Assembly: GCA_017480145.1 (NCBI GenBank)
Contig: JAFVBF010000034.1
Span: 1 to 64,000 of the forward strand
Direction: 5' to 3'
Length of the DNA: 64,000 nucleotides
Source: Bacteroidales bacterium
Lineage (GTDB): Bacteria; Bacteroidota; Bacteroidia; Bacteroidales; P3
Part shown: in pieces, positions 45,298-54,891 of the stretch
How positions within the stretch are numbered: position 1 is the stretch's first letter
Layout of the letters: each line of letters starts with the position of its first letter
Program-made: the position numbers and the translations under genes
Notes under the pieces: generated by a model
Seen by the model: the letters and a program-made list of their open reading frames with translations, nothing else
Told to the model about the DNA's origin: nothing
Database searches by the model: none

Positions 45298-46377
45298 ATG
45301 GTATTGTCCCGTAAAAAAAGAAATATACTCATCATAGCCCTTGTGGTTGTCATTGGAATAATCGCCCTCATTGTCAGCCACAACGGAGCCAAGAAGGCCA
45401 CCTTTGCGCAAGACTTCCACGTTTCGGACATCTCCACCATCACAAAAATATACATGGTGGACAAAAACAGCCACCAAGTACTGCTCACACGCCAAAGCCA
45501 AACAACAGACACGACATGGTTGGTGGACGAACGCTACGCTGCCAGCCAACCCATGATAGATATGCTACTGGAGACACTCAACACCATGCGCATACGCCAA
45601 CAGGTCAACAAAAACGCAGTAGCCAATATCATCAAGGATTTATCAGGCAATAGCGTCAAAGTTGAAGTATACCAAAAGGTCTATTTCATTAACTGGTTCA
45701 AAGGCAAACTAAGACTATTCCCTCATGAGAAATGTACCGTCACCTATTTTGTAGGACGTGAAACACAGGACCAAATGGCCTCCTATATATACAGGGAGGG
45801 TGACAAATACCCCTATATAATCCACATACCTGGCTTCAGAGGCTACTTGACCCCAAGATTCACCACTTCGTCCTACGCATGGCGTAGCCACGCTATCGTC
45901 AATTTGGATGTCCGTCAAATTGAGCGCATAGAGCTTAGCATCATCGCAGCACCCGAAGAGTCTTTTGCCGTCTATCGTGACGGAGATAACTTTGCCATGG
46001 AACTGACAGCACAACACACACGTCTCAATGGCTTTGACTCTGCACGTGTGGCACAAATGCTCATTTCCATGAAAAACCTTAACTTTGATGAATACGCCGC
46101 AGTCGTCCCCAACTCCAATATGGACACATCTTTCCGCGAAGGGCCTCGTAACATACTCCGCATTACAGACACTGCATCCGTGACGCATGAAGTGAAAACC
46201 TACATAAAATACATCAATCCCAATGATGCCAAAGCAATGCCCGATCCAGAACTATATACCACTTTCGACATCGACCGTCTCTATGCTATTATCGACGACA
46301 AGGATACCGTAGTGATTCAATACTACGTCTTTGACAACATTCTACAGCCTGCATCTTTCTTCATGCAGCATCCTTAA
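45298..46377 (+). CDS. DUF4340 domain membrane-anchored protein
   Basis: 359 residues with one N-terminal membrane helix (NILIIALVVVIGIIALIVS) after basic LSRKKR, then a periplasmic beta-rich domain. A DUF4340-like repeat pattern is seen: TTWLVDERYAASQPMIDMLL near residue 70 and YAAVVPNSNMDTSF further on. DUF4340 proteins commonly follow GldG-type genes and are assumed to belong to the same ABC complex. Its role is not established. surE starts 46 bases after it. Confidence 0.88.
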   Translation: MVLSRKKRNILIIALVVVIGIIALIVSHNGAKKATFAQDFHVSDISTITKIYMVDKNSHQVLLTRQSQTTDTTWLVDERYAASQPMIDMLLETLNTMRIRQQVNKNAVANIIKDLSGNSVKVEVYQKVYFINWFKGKLRLFPHEKCTVTYFVGRETQDQMASYIYREGDKYPYIIHIPGFRGYLTPRFTTSSYAWRSHAIVNLDVRQIERIELSIIAAPEESFAVYRDGDNFAMELTAQHTRLNGFDSARVAQMLISMKNLNFDEYAAVVPNSNMDTSFREGPRNILRITDTASVTHEVKTYIKYINPNDAKAMPDPELYTTFDIDRLYAIIDDKDTVVIQYYVFDNILQPASFFMQHP

Positions 46378-46423
46378 CAACACTCGCCCATTCCCAACAG
46401 AATCCTACTCTCTTTCAACCGCC

Positions 46424-47209
46424 ATGCCAACCAAAAATCGTCCCTTAATACTAATCACCAATGACGACAGTCATGCTGCCAAAGGGTTGAAAACACTCAT
46501 AGAGGCTGCCGCCGAATATGGGGACATTCTCGTCATGGCACCTGAACACAATAGTTCTGGGCTAAGCCACTCTTTTACCACGGGACGGCCATTACGCGTA
46601 CGAGAAATCAATAAAACCGAGGGAATTGAGATTTACGCTTGCGATGGGACCCCCGTGGACTGTGTGAAATTGGCCATAGAACATTTCTGCCCTCGTCGTC
46701 CCGACCTTGTGCTTTCTGGCATCAACCATGGCAGCAATAGTTCTGTTAACGTATTATACAGCGGCACAATGGGTGCCGTCATTGAGGCTTCAACATATGA
46801 CTATAACGCCATCGGTTTTTCGCTGCTAAACCATAATCCAGATGCTGATTTCAGAGCTTGCATTCCATTTGTAAAACAAATCATCACCGATGTCTTAAGG
46901 CATGGATTACCAACCAATGTCTCTCTCAATGTCAACTTCCCCAATCTGCCCGCCGGGCAAATCAAAGGCATACGAGTATGCCATGAGGCTAAAGCTCGCT
47001 GGGCGGACAGTTTCGAGAAGCGTATTGACCCCTACGGAAGACCTTACTGGTGGCTGACTGGACGATTCATCTGCAACGACTACAACCCTGGAACTGATGA
47101 AGGCGCACTGGCCGATGGGTATGTTTCCATAGTTCCCATCCAGCCCGACTACACATGCTACTCAGCCATTGAGCCATTAGCTCAGCGATTCGAAAAGTTG
47201 AACGGCTAA
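46424..47209 (+). CDS. surE: 5'/3'-nucleotidase SurE
   Basis: 261 residues from ATG 46424 (MPTKNRPLILITNDDS); an upstream in-frame ATG at 46331 lies inside the previous gene and is rejected. The metal site is shown by NDDS, APEHNSSGLSHS and SGINHGSNSSVNVLYSGTMGA. The enzyme dephosphorylates nucleoside monophosphates and is a stationary-phase survival protein. It is followed 20 bases later by a small membrane protein and then lpxB. Confidence 0.96.
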   Translation: MPTKNRPLILITNDDSHAAKGLKTLIEAAAEYGDILVMAPEHNSSGLSHSFTTGRPLRVREINKTEGIEIYACDGTPVDCVKLAIEHFCPRRPDLVLSGINHGSNSSVNVLYSGTMGAVIEASTYDYNAIGFSLLNHNPDADFRACIPFVKQIITDVLRHGLPTNVSLNVNFPNLPAGQIKGIRVCHEAKARWADSFEKRIDPYGRPYWWLTGRFICNDYNPGTDEGALADGYVSIVPIQPDYTCYSAIEPLAQRFEKLNG

Positions 47210-47229
47210 ATATCTCATCACATTCAGAT

Positions 47230-47520
47230 ATGTCCCTGAAAGAATTCTTTCAACAAGACAAAACCATCATTGGTGTTATCGCAGTAATAATAGCCGAACT
47301 AATTTTCATTGGATTGTTATCCGTGGTATGTCTCGTTACAGGCACGCCCCCCTTCACCCATCCACGATGGTATGCTGGAGCCGCATTACCAGCATTACTC
47401 ATTGTGAGAGCGTATGCCAAGCATAAAGATGCATTGTCGGCCACCAAAGGAGCTATTATAACCCTATTCGTCACCTTTGTGGCATTCTTGATGTATCTAA
47501 TAAAAAACAAATTGCTATGA
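47230..47520 (+). CDS. Small membrane protein of unknown function
   Basis: 96 residues with three likely membrane segments: IIGVIAVIIAELIFIGLLSV, WYAGAALPALLIVRAYA and IITLFVTFVAFLMYLI. No family is recognised. It lies between surE and lpxB, and its stop overlaps the lpxB start as ATGA, which argues that it is real and co-translated. A role linked to lipid A synthesis is inferred from position only. Confidence 0.7.
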   Translation: MSLKEFFQQDKTIIGVIAVIIAELIFIGLLSVVCLVTGTPPFTHPRWYAGAALPALLIVRAYAKHKDALSATKGAIITLFVTFVAFLMYLIKNKLL

Positions 47521-48665
47521 AATACTACATCATTGCGGGCGAGGCTTCAGGCGACCTTCACGGGGCCAACCTCATGAAATCCTTAATGCGACATGACCCC
47601 TATTGTTCTATTCGATTCTGGGGTGGTGACGCTATGCGCAGCGTGGGGGGCACCTGCATGAGACACATCCGCGATTTGGCCATCATGGGATTCATCGAAG
47701 TGGTACGACATCTGCGCACCGTGATAGGGAATCTTCGCTTTTGCAAATCCGATATTTCACGATTCTGTCCCGATGCAATCATATACATCGACTATCCGGG
47801 TTTCAACTTAAAAATTGCAAAATGGGCTCACAAACAGGGATATAGAAACTTCCACTACATCTCCCCACAACTATGGGCATGGAAGAAAGGACGCCTCCGC
47901 ACAATGAAAAGAGATTTGGATGCGCTATACTACATTCTGCCCTTCGAGCAAGACTTTTATGCTCAAAACGAAATGCCACAGGCACACTTTGTCGGACATC
48001 CCTTGCTTGACGCCATATCAGACCTTTCAAAACAAAAATTAAAAACAAACAATTTTCAAGCCAACACACAAAACACGACTCACGACTCACGACCAATTAT
48101 CGCACTTTTACCAGGTAGCCGAAAGCAAGAAATCTCAAAAGTTTTACCCGACATGGTAGAATTAGCGTCTCGCCATCCAGAATACAGATTTGTTGTGGCT
48201 GGCATGAATCTGATTGGTCAATCTTTTTATGAAACCTATATCTCCCCCACCCGTGGAGAAGCCTCCATAGAGGTCGTATTCGACCAAACCTACGCACTAT
48301 TATCACAGGCACACGCTGCCATAGTCTGCTCTGGAACCGCCACATTGGAAACCGCCTTATTCAACGTACCACAAGTCGTGTGTTATAAAGCCAACGGACT
48401 CTCCATAGGCATAGCCCGTATGTTTGTTGGCAAACGGGTCAAATACATCTCCCTTGTAAATCTAATTGCTGATAAACCCATAGTTACTGAACTCATACAA
48501 ACAGACATGACTAAGCAACGTCTGGAACAAGAGTTTCAACTAATTGCAAGCAACGAAACACATCGTCAGGCAATGAAAGAAGGTTATGCTGAGGTTCACC
48601 AATTACTGGGTGGCCCCGGGGCATCGGAACGAACTGCACAAATGATCATCAAAGCCATCTCATGA
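47517..48665 (+). CDS. lpxB: Lipid-A-disaccharide synthase
   Basis: 382 residues. IIAGEASGDLHGANLMK opens it; FHYISPQLWAWKKGR, FVGHPLLD, LLPGSRKQEI and VVCSGTATLETALFNVPQVV are family signatures. It joins lipid X and UDP-diacylglucosamine to make the lipid A disaccharide at the inner membrane. It overlaps the genes on both sides by four bases (ATGA). A short low-complexity insert (residues about 160-185, rich in Asn, Thr and Lys) precedes the GSRKQE motif. Confidence 0.96.
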   Translation: MKYYIIAGEASGDLHGANLMKSLMRHDPYCSIRFWGGDAMRSVGGTCMRHIRDLAIMGFIEVVRHLRTVIGNLRFCKSDISRFCPDAIIYIDYPGFNLKIAKWAHKQGYRNFHYISPQLWAWKKGRLRTMKRDLDALYYILPFEQDFYAQNEMPQAHFVGHPLLDAISDLSKQKLKTNNFQANTQNTTHDSRPIIALLPGSRKQEISKVLPDMVELASRHPEYRFVVAGMNLIGQSFYETYISPTRGEASIEVVFDQTYALLSQAHAAIVCSGTATLETALFNVPQVVCYKANGLSIGIARMFVGKRVKYISLVNLIADKPIVTELIQTDMTKQRLEQEFQLIASNETHRQAMKEGYAEVHQLLGGPGASERTAQMIIKAIS

Positions 48666-49990
48666 AACGAATCCTGTCTTTATTTTTTATATTGGGGATT
48701 TTCGTTGCCCTCAAAGCAGAACATATTGCCGTACGAATCTATACCACTGCCAATATTACACTGCTTAACACCTCCTTTGATTTAGGCAGCTACAATCTTT
48801 ATGCCAACGACACCCTTCTGATAGACAGCCTTATTGGAACCGGACATTCCGTGGAGTTCAAAGCAATCGAAGGTCAAGTGAACCTATCGGTGGACGGACA
48901 CAACTACGGACGATACAACAAAGCCCGTTTGCAAGCCATTGACAGTGCTTGCATCTTATGTTTGAACCCCGCCAATGGGAAGCAGCGGACCTATGAAGGC
49001 AGTATGGATATTCGAAGCAAGAATGGGCGCCTGCTTCTCATCAATGATGTGGACTTTGAGACTTATCTTGCTGGCGTGGCTCAATCCGAAATCTACGGAC
49101 ACGAGAGCGATATCTATCGCGTTCAAGCCGTCATTTCGAGAACATGGGCCATGCGTAACATCAACAAACATGCCGCTGAGGGCTTCAACTTCTGCGATGA
49201 TGTTCATTGCCAAGCATATCATAATCGCTGTATCCGCCCCGAAATCATGCTCGGCACACTGGCCAGCACAGGCGAAACCATCGTAGATGCCAGTGGCAAC
49301 CTTATCGAGACCCCGTTCCATGCCAACTCAGGAGGACAGACTTCCAATTCGGAGGATGTATGGAAAAATGCCGTACCCTATCTGCGTTCCGTGCCCGATA
49401 CATTTTCACTCAGCATGAAACAAGCTCATTGGAGCAAGAAAATCAAAGCTGACAAGTGGCTCAACTACTTTGCTAAAAACCATGGCATCAACACAAAGGA
49501 CAAAAACCTGCGAGACAGTCTGCTACATTTCCAACAGCCACAACGACGCGCCGACATTTTAGGCGTCCGACTGGTACGGGTACGCATGGATTTCGGGCTT
49601 CGATCCACATTCTTCAATGTCACATTCGACAGCGTACGGAACGAGATAACGTTAAATGGTCATGGTTATGGACATGGCGTTGGACTAAGCCAAGAGGGTA
49701 CCATCAACATGGTTCGCCAAGGCATCAGTTACGACAGTATTATCCGACACTACTACACTGGAGCCTACATCAAAAACGACCGTTCCATTGAGGAAGAAGT
49801 TCGCACGGAAAACCTAACAAGGCATATAGAAACCATCATCGAAGAAGACCGTCAAAAAACAACTCAGAAAAAATCAAAGCAAGACGATTGGCTGGGGAGA
49901 CTCTTCCGAATCTTAGACAGAGAAGAACGAGAAGAAGTCTATGACGAGAAGAAACAAGATCTTGAAGATGATTGGAAATACGAGTGGTAA
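48662..49990 (+). CDS. SpoIID/LytB domain protein
   Basis: 442 residues with a signal peptide (MKRILSLFFILGIFVALKA). The SpoIID domain spans about residues 115-375: FETYLAGVAQSEIYGHES, VQAVISRTWAMRN, FHANSGGQTSNSEDVW and the closing GHGYGHGVGLSQEGTINM. In Bacillus SpoIID is a lytic transglycosylase; here a peptidoglycan-trimming role is inferred. The tail is charged and rich in Glu and Lys. It overlaps lpxB by four bases and ends the operon. Confidence 0.92.
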   Translation: MKRILSLFFILGIFVALKAEHIAVRIYTTANITLLNTSFDLGSYNLYANDTLLIDSLIGTGHSVEFKAIEGQVNLSVDGHNYGRYNKARLQAIDSACILCLNPANGKQRTYEGSMDIRSKNGRLLLINDVDFETYLAGVAQSEIYGHESDIYRVQAVISRTWAMRNINKHAAEGFNFCDDVHCQAYHNRCIRPEIMLGTLASTGETIVDASGNLIETPFHANSGGQTSNSEDVWKNAVPYLRSVPDTFSLSMKQAHWSKKIKADKWLNYFAKNHGINTKDKNLRDSLLHFQQPQRRADILGVRLVRVRMDFGLRSTFFNVTFDSVRNEITLNGHGYGHGVGLSQEGTINMVRQGISYDSIIRHYYTGAYIKNDRSIEEEVRTENLTRHIETIIEEDRQKTTQKKSKQDDWLGRLFRILDREEREEVYDEKKQDLEDDWKYEW

Positions 49991-50002
49991 AGAAAAAAAA
50001 CG

Positions 50003-50010
50003 TATATTTG
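50003..50010 (+). promoter_or_regulatory. Promoter for the thioredoxin-like gene
   Basis: TATATTTG then CAAAC is an exact TAnnTTTG after an A-run. Transcription would start near 50017, about 66 bases before the ATG; ftsY may also be read from it. Confidence 0.7.
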
Positions 50011-50082
50011 CAAACATAGTGCGCCTCCTGGGGTAAAACAAGGGGAGCATCTAATGTCAGAATCATAAATATCGAATATGCT

Positions 50083-50640
50083 ATGAAGAAAATTCTTGGA
50101 CTCATACTGTTATCCTGTCTGTTCGTTGGCATTGGTCACGCACAGAAAAACAACATCCAATGGACCACCATTGAGGCAGCCAGTCAGCTGAAAGGCAACA
50201 GCAAAATGTATTTTGTTGATTTCTATACCACATGGTGTGGATGGTGCAAACGCATGGACAAAGACGTCTTTTCAGACAGTACCGTCATCAAGCTCATGAG
50301 CAAATATTACGTGCCAGTCAAATTCAATGCCGAAGGAACCGCAGAGTTCACTTGGAAAGGCACAAAATACATTGGAACCGAAGTGCCACGCGGGGCACAT
50401 CCAATCCTGCACCAGTTTACCAAGGCCATGCTGGGCAAACGCATTGGATTTCCCTCTTTCGTCATCTACGACAGTAGCCAGTCCATCATCATGCTCATAG
50501 AAGGCTACCAAACCGCTGAGGATTTAACCATGTTGCTTTGGTATTACGCCTCTGGCGACTACCACAAGTTTTCCTACGAGAAATACAAAACAATCTTTGA
50601 GAAAGATATTAGGCCCATCATGACGGCCTCACTCAAATAA
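50083..50640 (+). CDS. Thioredoxin-fold protein (secreted)
   Basis: 185 residues with a signal peptide (MKKILGLILLSCLFVGIGHA). The active-site motif WCGWCKRMDKDVF (about residues 48-60) is of the CxxC thioredoxin_7/DUF255-like type, and the cis-Pro loop is in GKRIGFPSFVIYD. It would act in the periplasm on disulfides. ftsY starts 23 bases after it. Reductase and isomerase roles cannot be told apart. Confidence 0.9.
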   Translation: MKKILGLILLSCLFVGIGHAQKNNIQWTTIEAASQLKGNSKMYFVDFYTTWCGWCKRMDKDVFSDSTVIKLMSKYYVPVKFNAEGTAEFTWKGTKYIGTEVPRGAHPILHQFTKAMLGKRIGFPSFVIYDSSQSIIMLIEGYQTAEDLTMLLWYYASGDYHKFSYEKYKTIFEKDIRPIMTASLK

Positions 50641-50663
50641 CTATCAACCATAGAGGAAACACC

Positions 50664-51614
50664 ATGGGGCTTTTCAGCAGAAAAAAAGAAGAACAAGACA
50701 ATCTAAACAAAGGGCTGGCCAAGACAAAAGAAAGTTTCCTGGCCAAACTGACCAAAACAGTATTTGGACGTAGTACCGTTGATGATACTGTGCTTGATGA
50801 CTTGGAAGAGACCCTCATCACTTCCGACGTAGGCGTTGAAACGTCGCTCAAAATTATAGACCGGCTTCAGTCACGCATCAAACGAGACAAATACATCAGC
50901 ACTTCGGAACTGAACAATATTCTACGTGCTGAAATCGCACAATTGCTCCGTCATAACACGAATCATTTCCCCACAGATTTCGATGCACCACTGCCACACA
51001 CACCCTATGTAATACTGGTAGTAGGCGTAAATGGTGTTGGCAAGACTACAACTATCGCCAAACTAGCCTATCGATATAAGGAGGCTGGCAAAAAGGTAAT
51101 CTTAGGAGCTGCCGATACATTCCGTGCGGCAGCCGTAGAGCAAATAACCCTCTGGGCAGAACGCGTAGGGGTCCCCATCGTAAGCCAGGGGATGAATGCA
51201 GATCCTGCATCAGTAGCCTATGATACCCTGCAATCTGCTATCGCCAAAAAATCTGATGTGGTGATTATTGACACTGCAGGCCGCCTTCATAATAAAGTAG
51301 GACTGATGAATGAGTTAACAAAGATTCGTAAGGTCATGCAGAAACTCATTCCCGATGCTCCACATGAAGTATTGCTGGTGCTGGATGCCTCTACCGGACA
51401 AAATGCTGTAGAGCAGGCTCGTCAGTTCACGGCGGCCACCGAGGTAAATGCCTTGGCTCTGACCAAACTTGATGGCACAGCCAAAGGCGGGGTTATTATT
51501 GGGATTAGCGACCAGTTTCAAATCCCAGTAAGATACATCGGACTTGGAGAAAAAATGACAGACCTGCAGATGTTCAGTCCCGAAGACTTTGTTGCCTCGC
51601 TATTCAATCAATAA
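50664..51614 (+). CDS. ftsY: Signal recognition particle receptor FtsY
   Basis: 316 residues, a short FtsY with a small charged N-terminal part (MGLFSRKKEEQDN) and a complete NG domain: GVNGVGKTTTIAKLA (G1), GAADTFRAAAVEQ, IIDTAGRLHNK (G3), TKLDGTAKGG (G4) and GLGEKMTDLQMF. It receives SRP-ribosome complexes at the inner membrane. In many Bacteroidota it follows rpmG-DUF4295; here that pair is 46 kb away. rimO follows after a 108-base gap containing a hairpin. Confidence 0.97.
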   Translation: MGLFSRKKEEQDNLNKGLAKTKESFLAKLTKTVFGRSTVDDTVLDDLEETLITSDVGVETSLKIIDRLQSRIKRDKYISTSELNNILRAEIAQLLRHNTNHFPTDFDAPLPHTPYVILVVGVNGVGKTTTIAKLAYRYKEAGKKVILGAADTFRAAAVEQITLWAERVGVPIVSQGMNADPASVAYDTLQSAIAKKSDVVIIDTAGRLHNKVGLMNELTKIRKVMQKLIPDAPHEVLLVLDASTGQNAVEQARQFTAATEVNALALTKLDGTAKGGVIIGISDQFQIPVRYIGLGEKMTDLQMFSPEDFVASLFNQ

Positions 51615-51661
51615 CCCAACCAACCTACATCCACTTTCTTTATCGGGGGACACAACAGATG

Positions 51662-51687
51662 TAATCCAAAGAGAGTTCTTTGGATTA
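51662..51687. repeat. Perfect hairpin between ftsY and rimO
   Basis: TAATCCAAAGA (51662-51672) and TCTTTGGATTA (51677-51687) are exact complements with a GAGT loop. There is no U-tract after it, so it is not a standard terminator. It may be an RNA processing or stability element. Confidence 0.55.
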
Positions 51688-51722
51688 TACGCGAATCGCT
51701 GCATTCTAAGACTTATCCTTAC

Positions 51723-53051
51723 ATGAAAATCAATATCATCACATTAGGTTGTTCCAAAAACACCGTTGATTCCGAAAATATCGCAGGGCATGCCCAGGCC
51801 GCAGGACATACCGTGTTTTTCGACCGAGACAAGAACGATAGCGATCTGGTTATAGTCAACACCTGCGGATTCATCAATGACGCAAAAGAAGAGTCTATCA
51901 ACAACCTGATTGCGCAAATAGAGGCAAAAAAGAATTTCAATCGGCGCCACCACTCCGATATTCGCCATCGCAGACTCGTTGCCGTTGGATGCCTGGTAGA
52001 GCGTTACAGGGAAGAACTACAGAAAGAGATGCCAGAGGTCGATGCATGGTACGGATCGCACCAATGGGAACAACTCGTGGCCCAAGAATGCCAAAATGGA
52101 CAAACCCCATTCACCCATAGACGCTCGGTAAGCACACCTCAGCATTATGCCTATCTGAAGATTTCCGAAGGTTGTAACCGAGCCTGTTCCTATTGTGCCA
52201 TTCCCCTCATACGGGGCAAACACAAATCCCGTCCTTTAGACGAACTGGTAGATGAAGCCAAGCAACTAGTGGCCGACGGGGTTAAAGAGATTATACTCAT
52301 AGCCCAAGACACCACCTACTATGGCTTAGATTTATACGGCGAACGCAAATTGGGCACACTGATGGAACGACTGGCTGTAGAAAGCGGAGCCCATTGGATT
52401 CGACTACACTATACCTACCCAACTTCTTTCCCGACAGATGCTATTGACGTGATGCGAAAATATGACAACATCTGCAACTATATCGATATACCCTTACAGC
52501 ATATCAACAGCCGGATACTCTCATCCATGCAACGTGGCATTGACCGAGATGGAACCTTGAATCTGTTGCGGCAATTCCGAGAGAAACTACCTGACGTATG
52601 TATCCGCACAACCCTCATAGTGGGCTATCCGGGCGAGACAGAAGAGGACTTTGAAGAACTTAAAGAATTTGTCAGAACGGCACGTTTTGACCGCATGGGA
52701 TGTTTTGCCTACTCACCTGAAGAAGGCACTGCTGCCGGAGCAATGAAAGACACGGTGAGCGATGAAGAGAAACAGCATCGTGTGTCCGAACTTATGGAAA
52801 TACAAGAGTCTATTTCTGAGAGCATCAATGAAAGCCGAGTAGGAAGAGAACTAACAATAATTATAGATCGTAAAGAAGGTGACTTCTGGGTGGGACGCAC
52901 CGAGTATGACAGCCCCGAAGTGGATGACGAAGTATTGGTTGCTTGCAGCGAAGCACTGCCATACCATCCTCAGCCTGGGGATTTCTTCCTAACACGAATC
53001 ACCCATGCCACGGAACATGACTTAGAGGCTTCCATCATCCGTAAAATATAA
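51723..53051 (+). CDS. rimO: Ribosomal protein S12 methylthiotransferase RimO
   Basis: 442 residues. The N-terminal MTTase domain begins KINIITLGCSKNTVDSE and includes NTCGFINDAKEES, each with a cluster Cys. The radical SAM motif is CNRACSYCAIP (CxxxCxxC). QHINSRILSSMQRG and IVGYPGETEEDFEEL are typical, and a TRAM domain ends the protein. It methylthiolates an Asp in protein S12, using two iron-sulfur clusters. It stands 108 bases after ftsY. Confidence 0.96.
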   Translation: MKINIITLGCSKNTVDSENIAGHAQAAGHTVFFDRDKNDSDLVIVNTCGFINDAKEESINNLIAQIEAKKNFNRRHHSDIRHRRLVAVGCLVERYREELQKEMPEVDAWYGSHQWEQLVAQECQNGQTPFTHRRSVSTPQHYAYLKISEGCNRACSYCAIPLIRGKHKSRPLDELVDEAKQLVADGVKEIILIAQDTTYYGLDLYGERKLGTLMERLAVESGAHWIRLHYTYPTSFPTDAIDVMRKYDNICNYIDIPLQHINSRILSSMQRGIDRDGTLNLLRQFREKLPDVCIRTTLIVGYPGETEEDFEELKEFVRTARFDRMGCFAYSPEEGTAAGAMKDTVSDEEKQHRVSELMEIQESISESINESRVGRELTIIIDRKEGDFWVGRTEYDSPEVDDEVLVACSEALPYHPQPGDFFLTRITHATEHDLEASIIRKI

Positions 53052-53063
53052 ATCCGCCATAAC

Positions 53064-54113
53064 ATGAGTCTGGCAGAAGAAATAAGAGTCTCCCACAAAA
53101 TAACACTCCCACAGCTGACCCAGCTATTGGAGACCGATGACAAAGTTGTTATTGAAGACCTCCGCCAGCATGCACAAGCACAAGCACAAACCATTTATGG
53201 GCATGACATCTATCTGAGAGGTCTTATCGAAATCAGCAACATCTGCCGAAACAACTGCTATTACTGCGGCATTCGAAAAGACAATCGCAATCTGACGCGC
53301 TATCGACTCTACAAACAGCAAATTCTTGACTGCTGCAGAAAAGGTCATACTCTCGGATTTCGTACATTTGTTTTACAAGGTGGTGAAGATGCTTACTATA
53401 CCGACGATCGACTATGTGACATTGTAAACTGTATCAAAAGAGACTTCCCCGACTGTGCCATAACCCTCTCCATGGGGGAACGTAGCCATGAAAGCTATCA
53501 ACAACTGCGCAAAGCCGGAGCCGATAGATACCTATTGAGACACGAGACCGCTAATGAGCAACACTACGGGCTATTGCATCCATCCACAATGAGTCTATCC
53601 CACCGAAAACAATGCCTGTTTGATTTAAAATCACTCGGTTATCAGGTAGGAGCCGGATTTATGGTAGGCAGTCCCTTCCAAACCATCACGAACTTATACG
53701 AGGACCTGTTATTCCTACAGGACCTACAACCCGCAATGATAGGTATCGGACCTTTTCTAAGCCACCACGATACACCTTTCAAGAGCCAACCCAATGGTAG
53801 CAGCGAACGATGTCTTCGACTCATTGCCATTCTTCGGTTATTATTCCCTTATGCTTTGTTGCCCGCCACCACTGCTTTAGGCACAGCAGACCCTCTGGGT
53901 CGAGAAAAAGGCATACTCTACGGAGGAAATGTGCTCATGCCTAACCTGTCTCCAACTTCCGTCCGCAAACAGTATATGCTGTATGACAATAAAATCTGCA
54001 CTGGTGACGAGGCAGCAGAATGCAGAGTATGCCTATCAAAACGCATGGAGATGATAGGCTACCATACCGTAGTAAGTCGAGGCGATGCCAAAACGCCCGA
54101 TGAAATTGCTTGA
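53064..54113 (+). CDS. hydE: [FeFe]-hydrogenase maturase HydE
   Basis: 349 residues. The radical SAM cluster motif is ICRNNCYYCGIRKDN (CxxxCxxC). TLGFRTFVLQGGED, LRHETANEQHYGLLHP, GAGFMVGSPFQT and GIGPFLSHHDTPF are HydE-type signatures. HydE helps build the dithiolate ligand part of the H-cluster of [FeFe]-hydrogenases. hydF and hydG are not in the window. It starts 12 bases after rimO. The BioB/PylB-related family is wide, but the GIGPF and HPST patterns favour HydE. Confidence 0.88.
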   Translation: MSLAEEIRVSHKITLPQLTQLLETDDKVVIEDLRQHAQAQAQTIYGHDIYLRGLIEISNICRNNCYYCGIRKDNRNLTRYRLYKQQILDCCRKGHTLGFRTFVLQGGEDAYYTDDRLCDIVNCIKRDFPDCAITLSMGERSHESYQQLRKAGADRYLLRHETANEQHYGLLHPSTMSLSHRKQCLFDLKSLGYQVGAGFMVGSPFQTITNLYEDLLFLQDLQPAMIGIGPFLSHHDTPFKSQPNGSSERCLRLIAILRLLFPYALLPATTALGTADPLGREKGILYGGNVLMPNLSPTSVRKQYMLYDNKICTGDEAAECRVCLSKRMEMIGYHTVVSRGDAKTPDEIA

Positions 54114-54177
54114 CATCAAGGTCCTAAAAACCAATTATAAATTAACTTTATATATTTCATCTATAAATTATTATACC

Positions 54178-54891
54178 ATGTCAGAACAACATCATCACAG
54201 TCATTTGGGGCTCGGCATCTCTTTAATTGCAGCAGCCACAGTCTTCGGTCTACTACTGATGCTCTCCGTCAGCAACTACAAAAATTTCGACCGCAGCGTA
54301 AACGTGCGAGGTCTATGCGAACGGGAGGTCATGGCGGACCGAGCCATCTACCCAATATCGTTCAAGGAGGCAGGCGATAACCTACCTAAACTATACGCTA
54401 TCGTCGAAAGTAAAAATCAAGCCATTTGCGACTTTCTAAAGGAAAGCGGACTTGAAGCAGATGAATTTTCCATCAGTGCTCCCGCCATCATTGACAATTA
54501 TAGCAACAGTTACTCCACCCAAGCACGTACCCGCTATGTCATGACGTCTGTCATCACCATCTATACCACTAATGTCAAAACCGTATTAGACATTCAATCC
54601 AACCTTTCTCGTCTGTTAGAACATGGTATCGCCATTGGCAGTGGCGAACGTTGGGAGAACCCTATTCAATTCCTATTTGAAGGCTTAAATGCCATTAAAC
54701 CAGAAATGATTAGAGAAGCCAATAAAAACGCCCGTCTTGCTGCAGAACAATTTGCCAAAGACTCTCATAGCCGCCTTGGCAAAATCAAGAATGCTGCCCA
54801 AGGATACTTCACCATTGAAGACCGGGACAGCAACACACCCCATATTAAGAAGGTTCGTGTCGTAACCAATGTGGATTACTACCTGAGGTAA
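54178..54891 (+). CDS. SIMPL domain (DUF541) protein
   Basis: 237 residues from ATG 54178; an earlier ATG at 54085 lies inside hydE and is rejected. One N-terminal membrane helix (LGLGISLIAAATVFGLLLMLS) follows a His-rich start, then a periplasmic SIMPL domain: VNVRGLCEREVMADRAIYPI, FLKESGLEADEFSIS, AAEQFAKDSHSRLGKI and NVDYYLR at the end. Such proteins oligomerise in the periplasm; their function is unknown. It follows hydE by 64 bases. Confidence 0.88.
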   Translation: MSEQHHHSHLGLGISLIAAATVFGLLLMLSVSNYKNFDRSVNVRGLCEREVMADRAIYPISFKEAGDNLPKLYAIVESKNQAICDFLKESGLEADEFSISAPAIIDNYSNSYSTQARTRYVMTSVITIYTTNVKTVLDIQSNLSRLLEHGIAIGSGERWENPIQFLFEGLNAIKPEMIREANKNARLAAEQFAKDSHSRLGKIKNAAQGYFTIEDRDSNTPHIKKVRVVTNVDYYLR

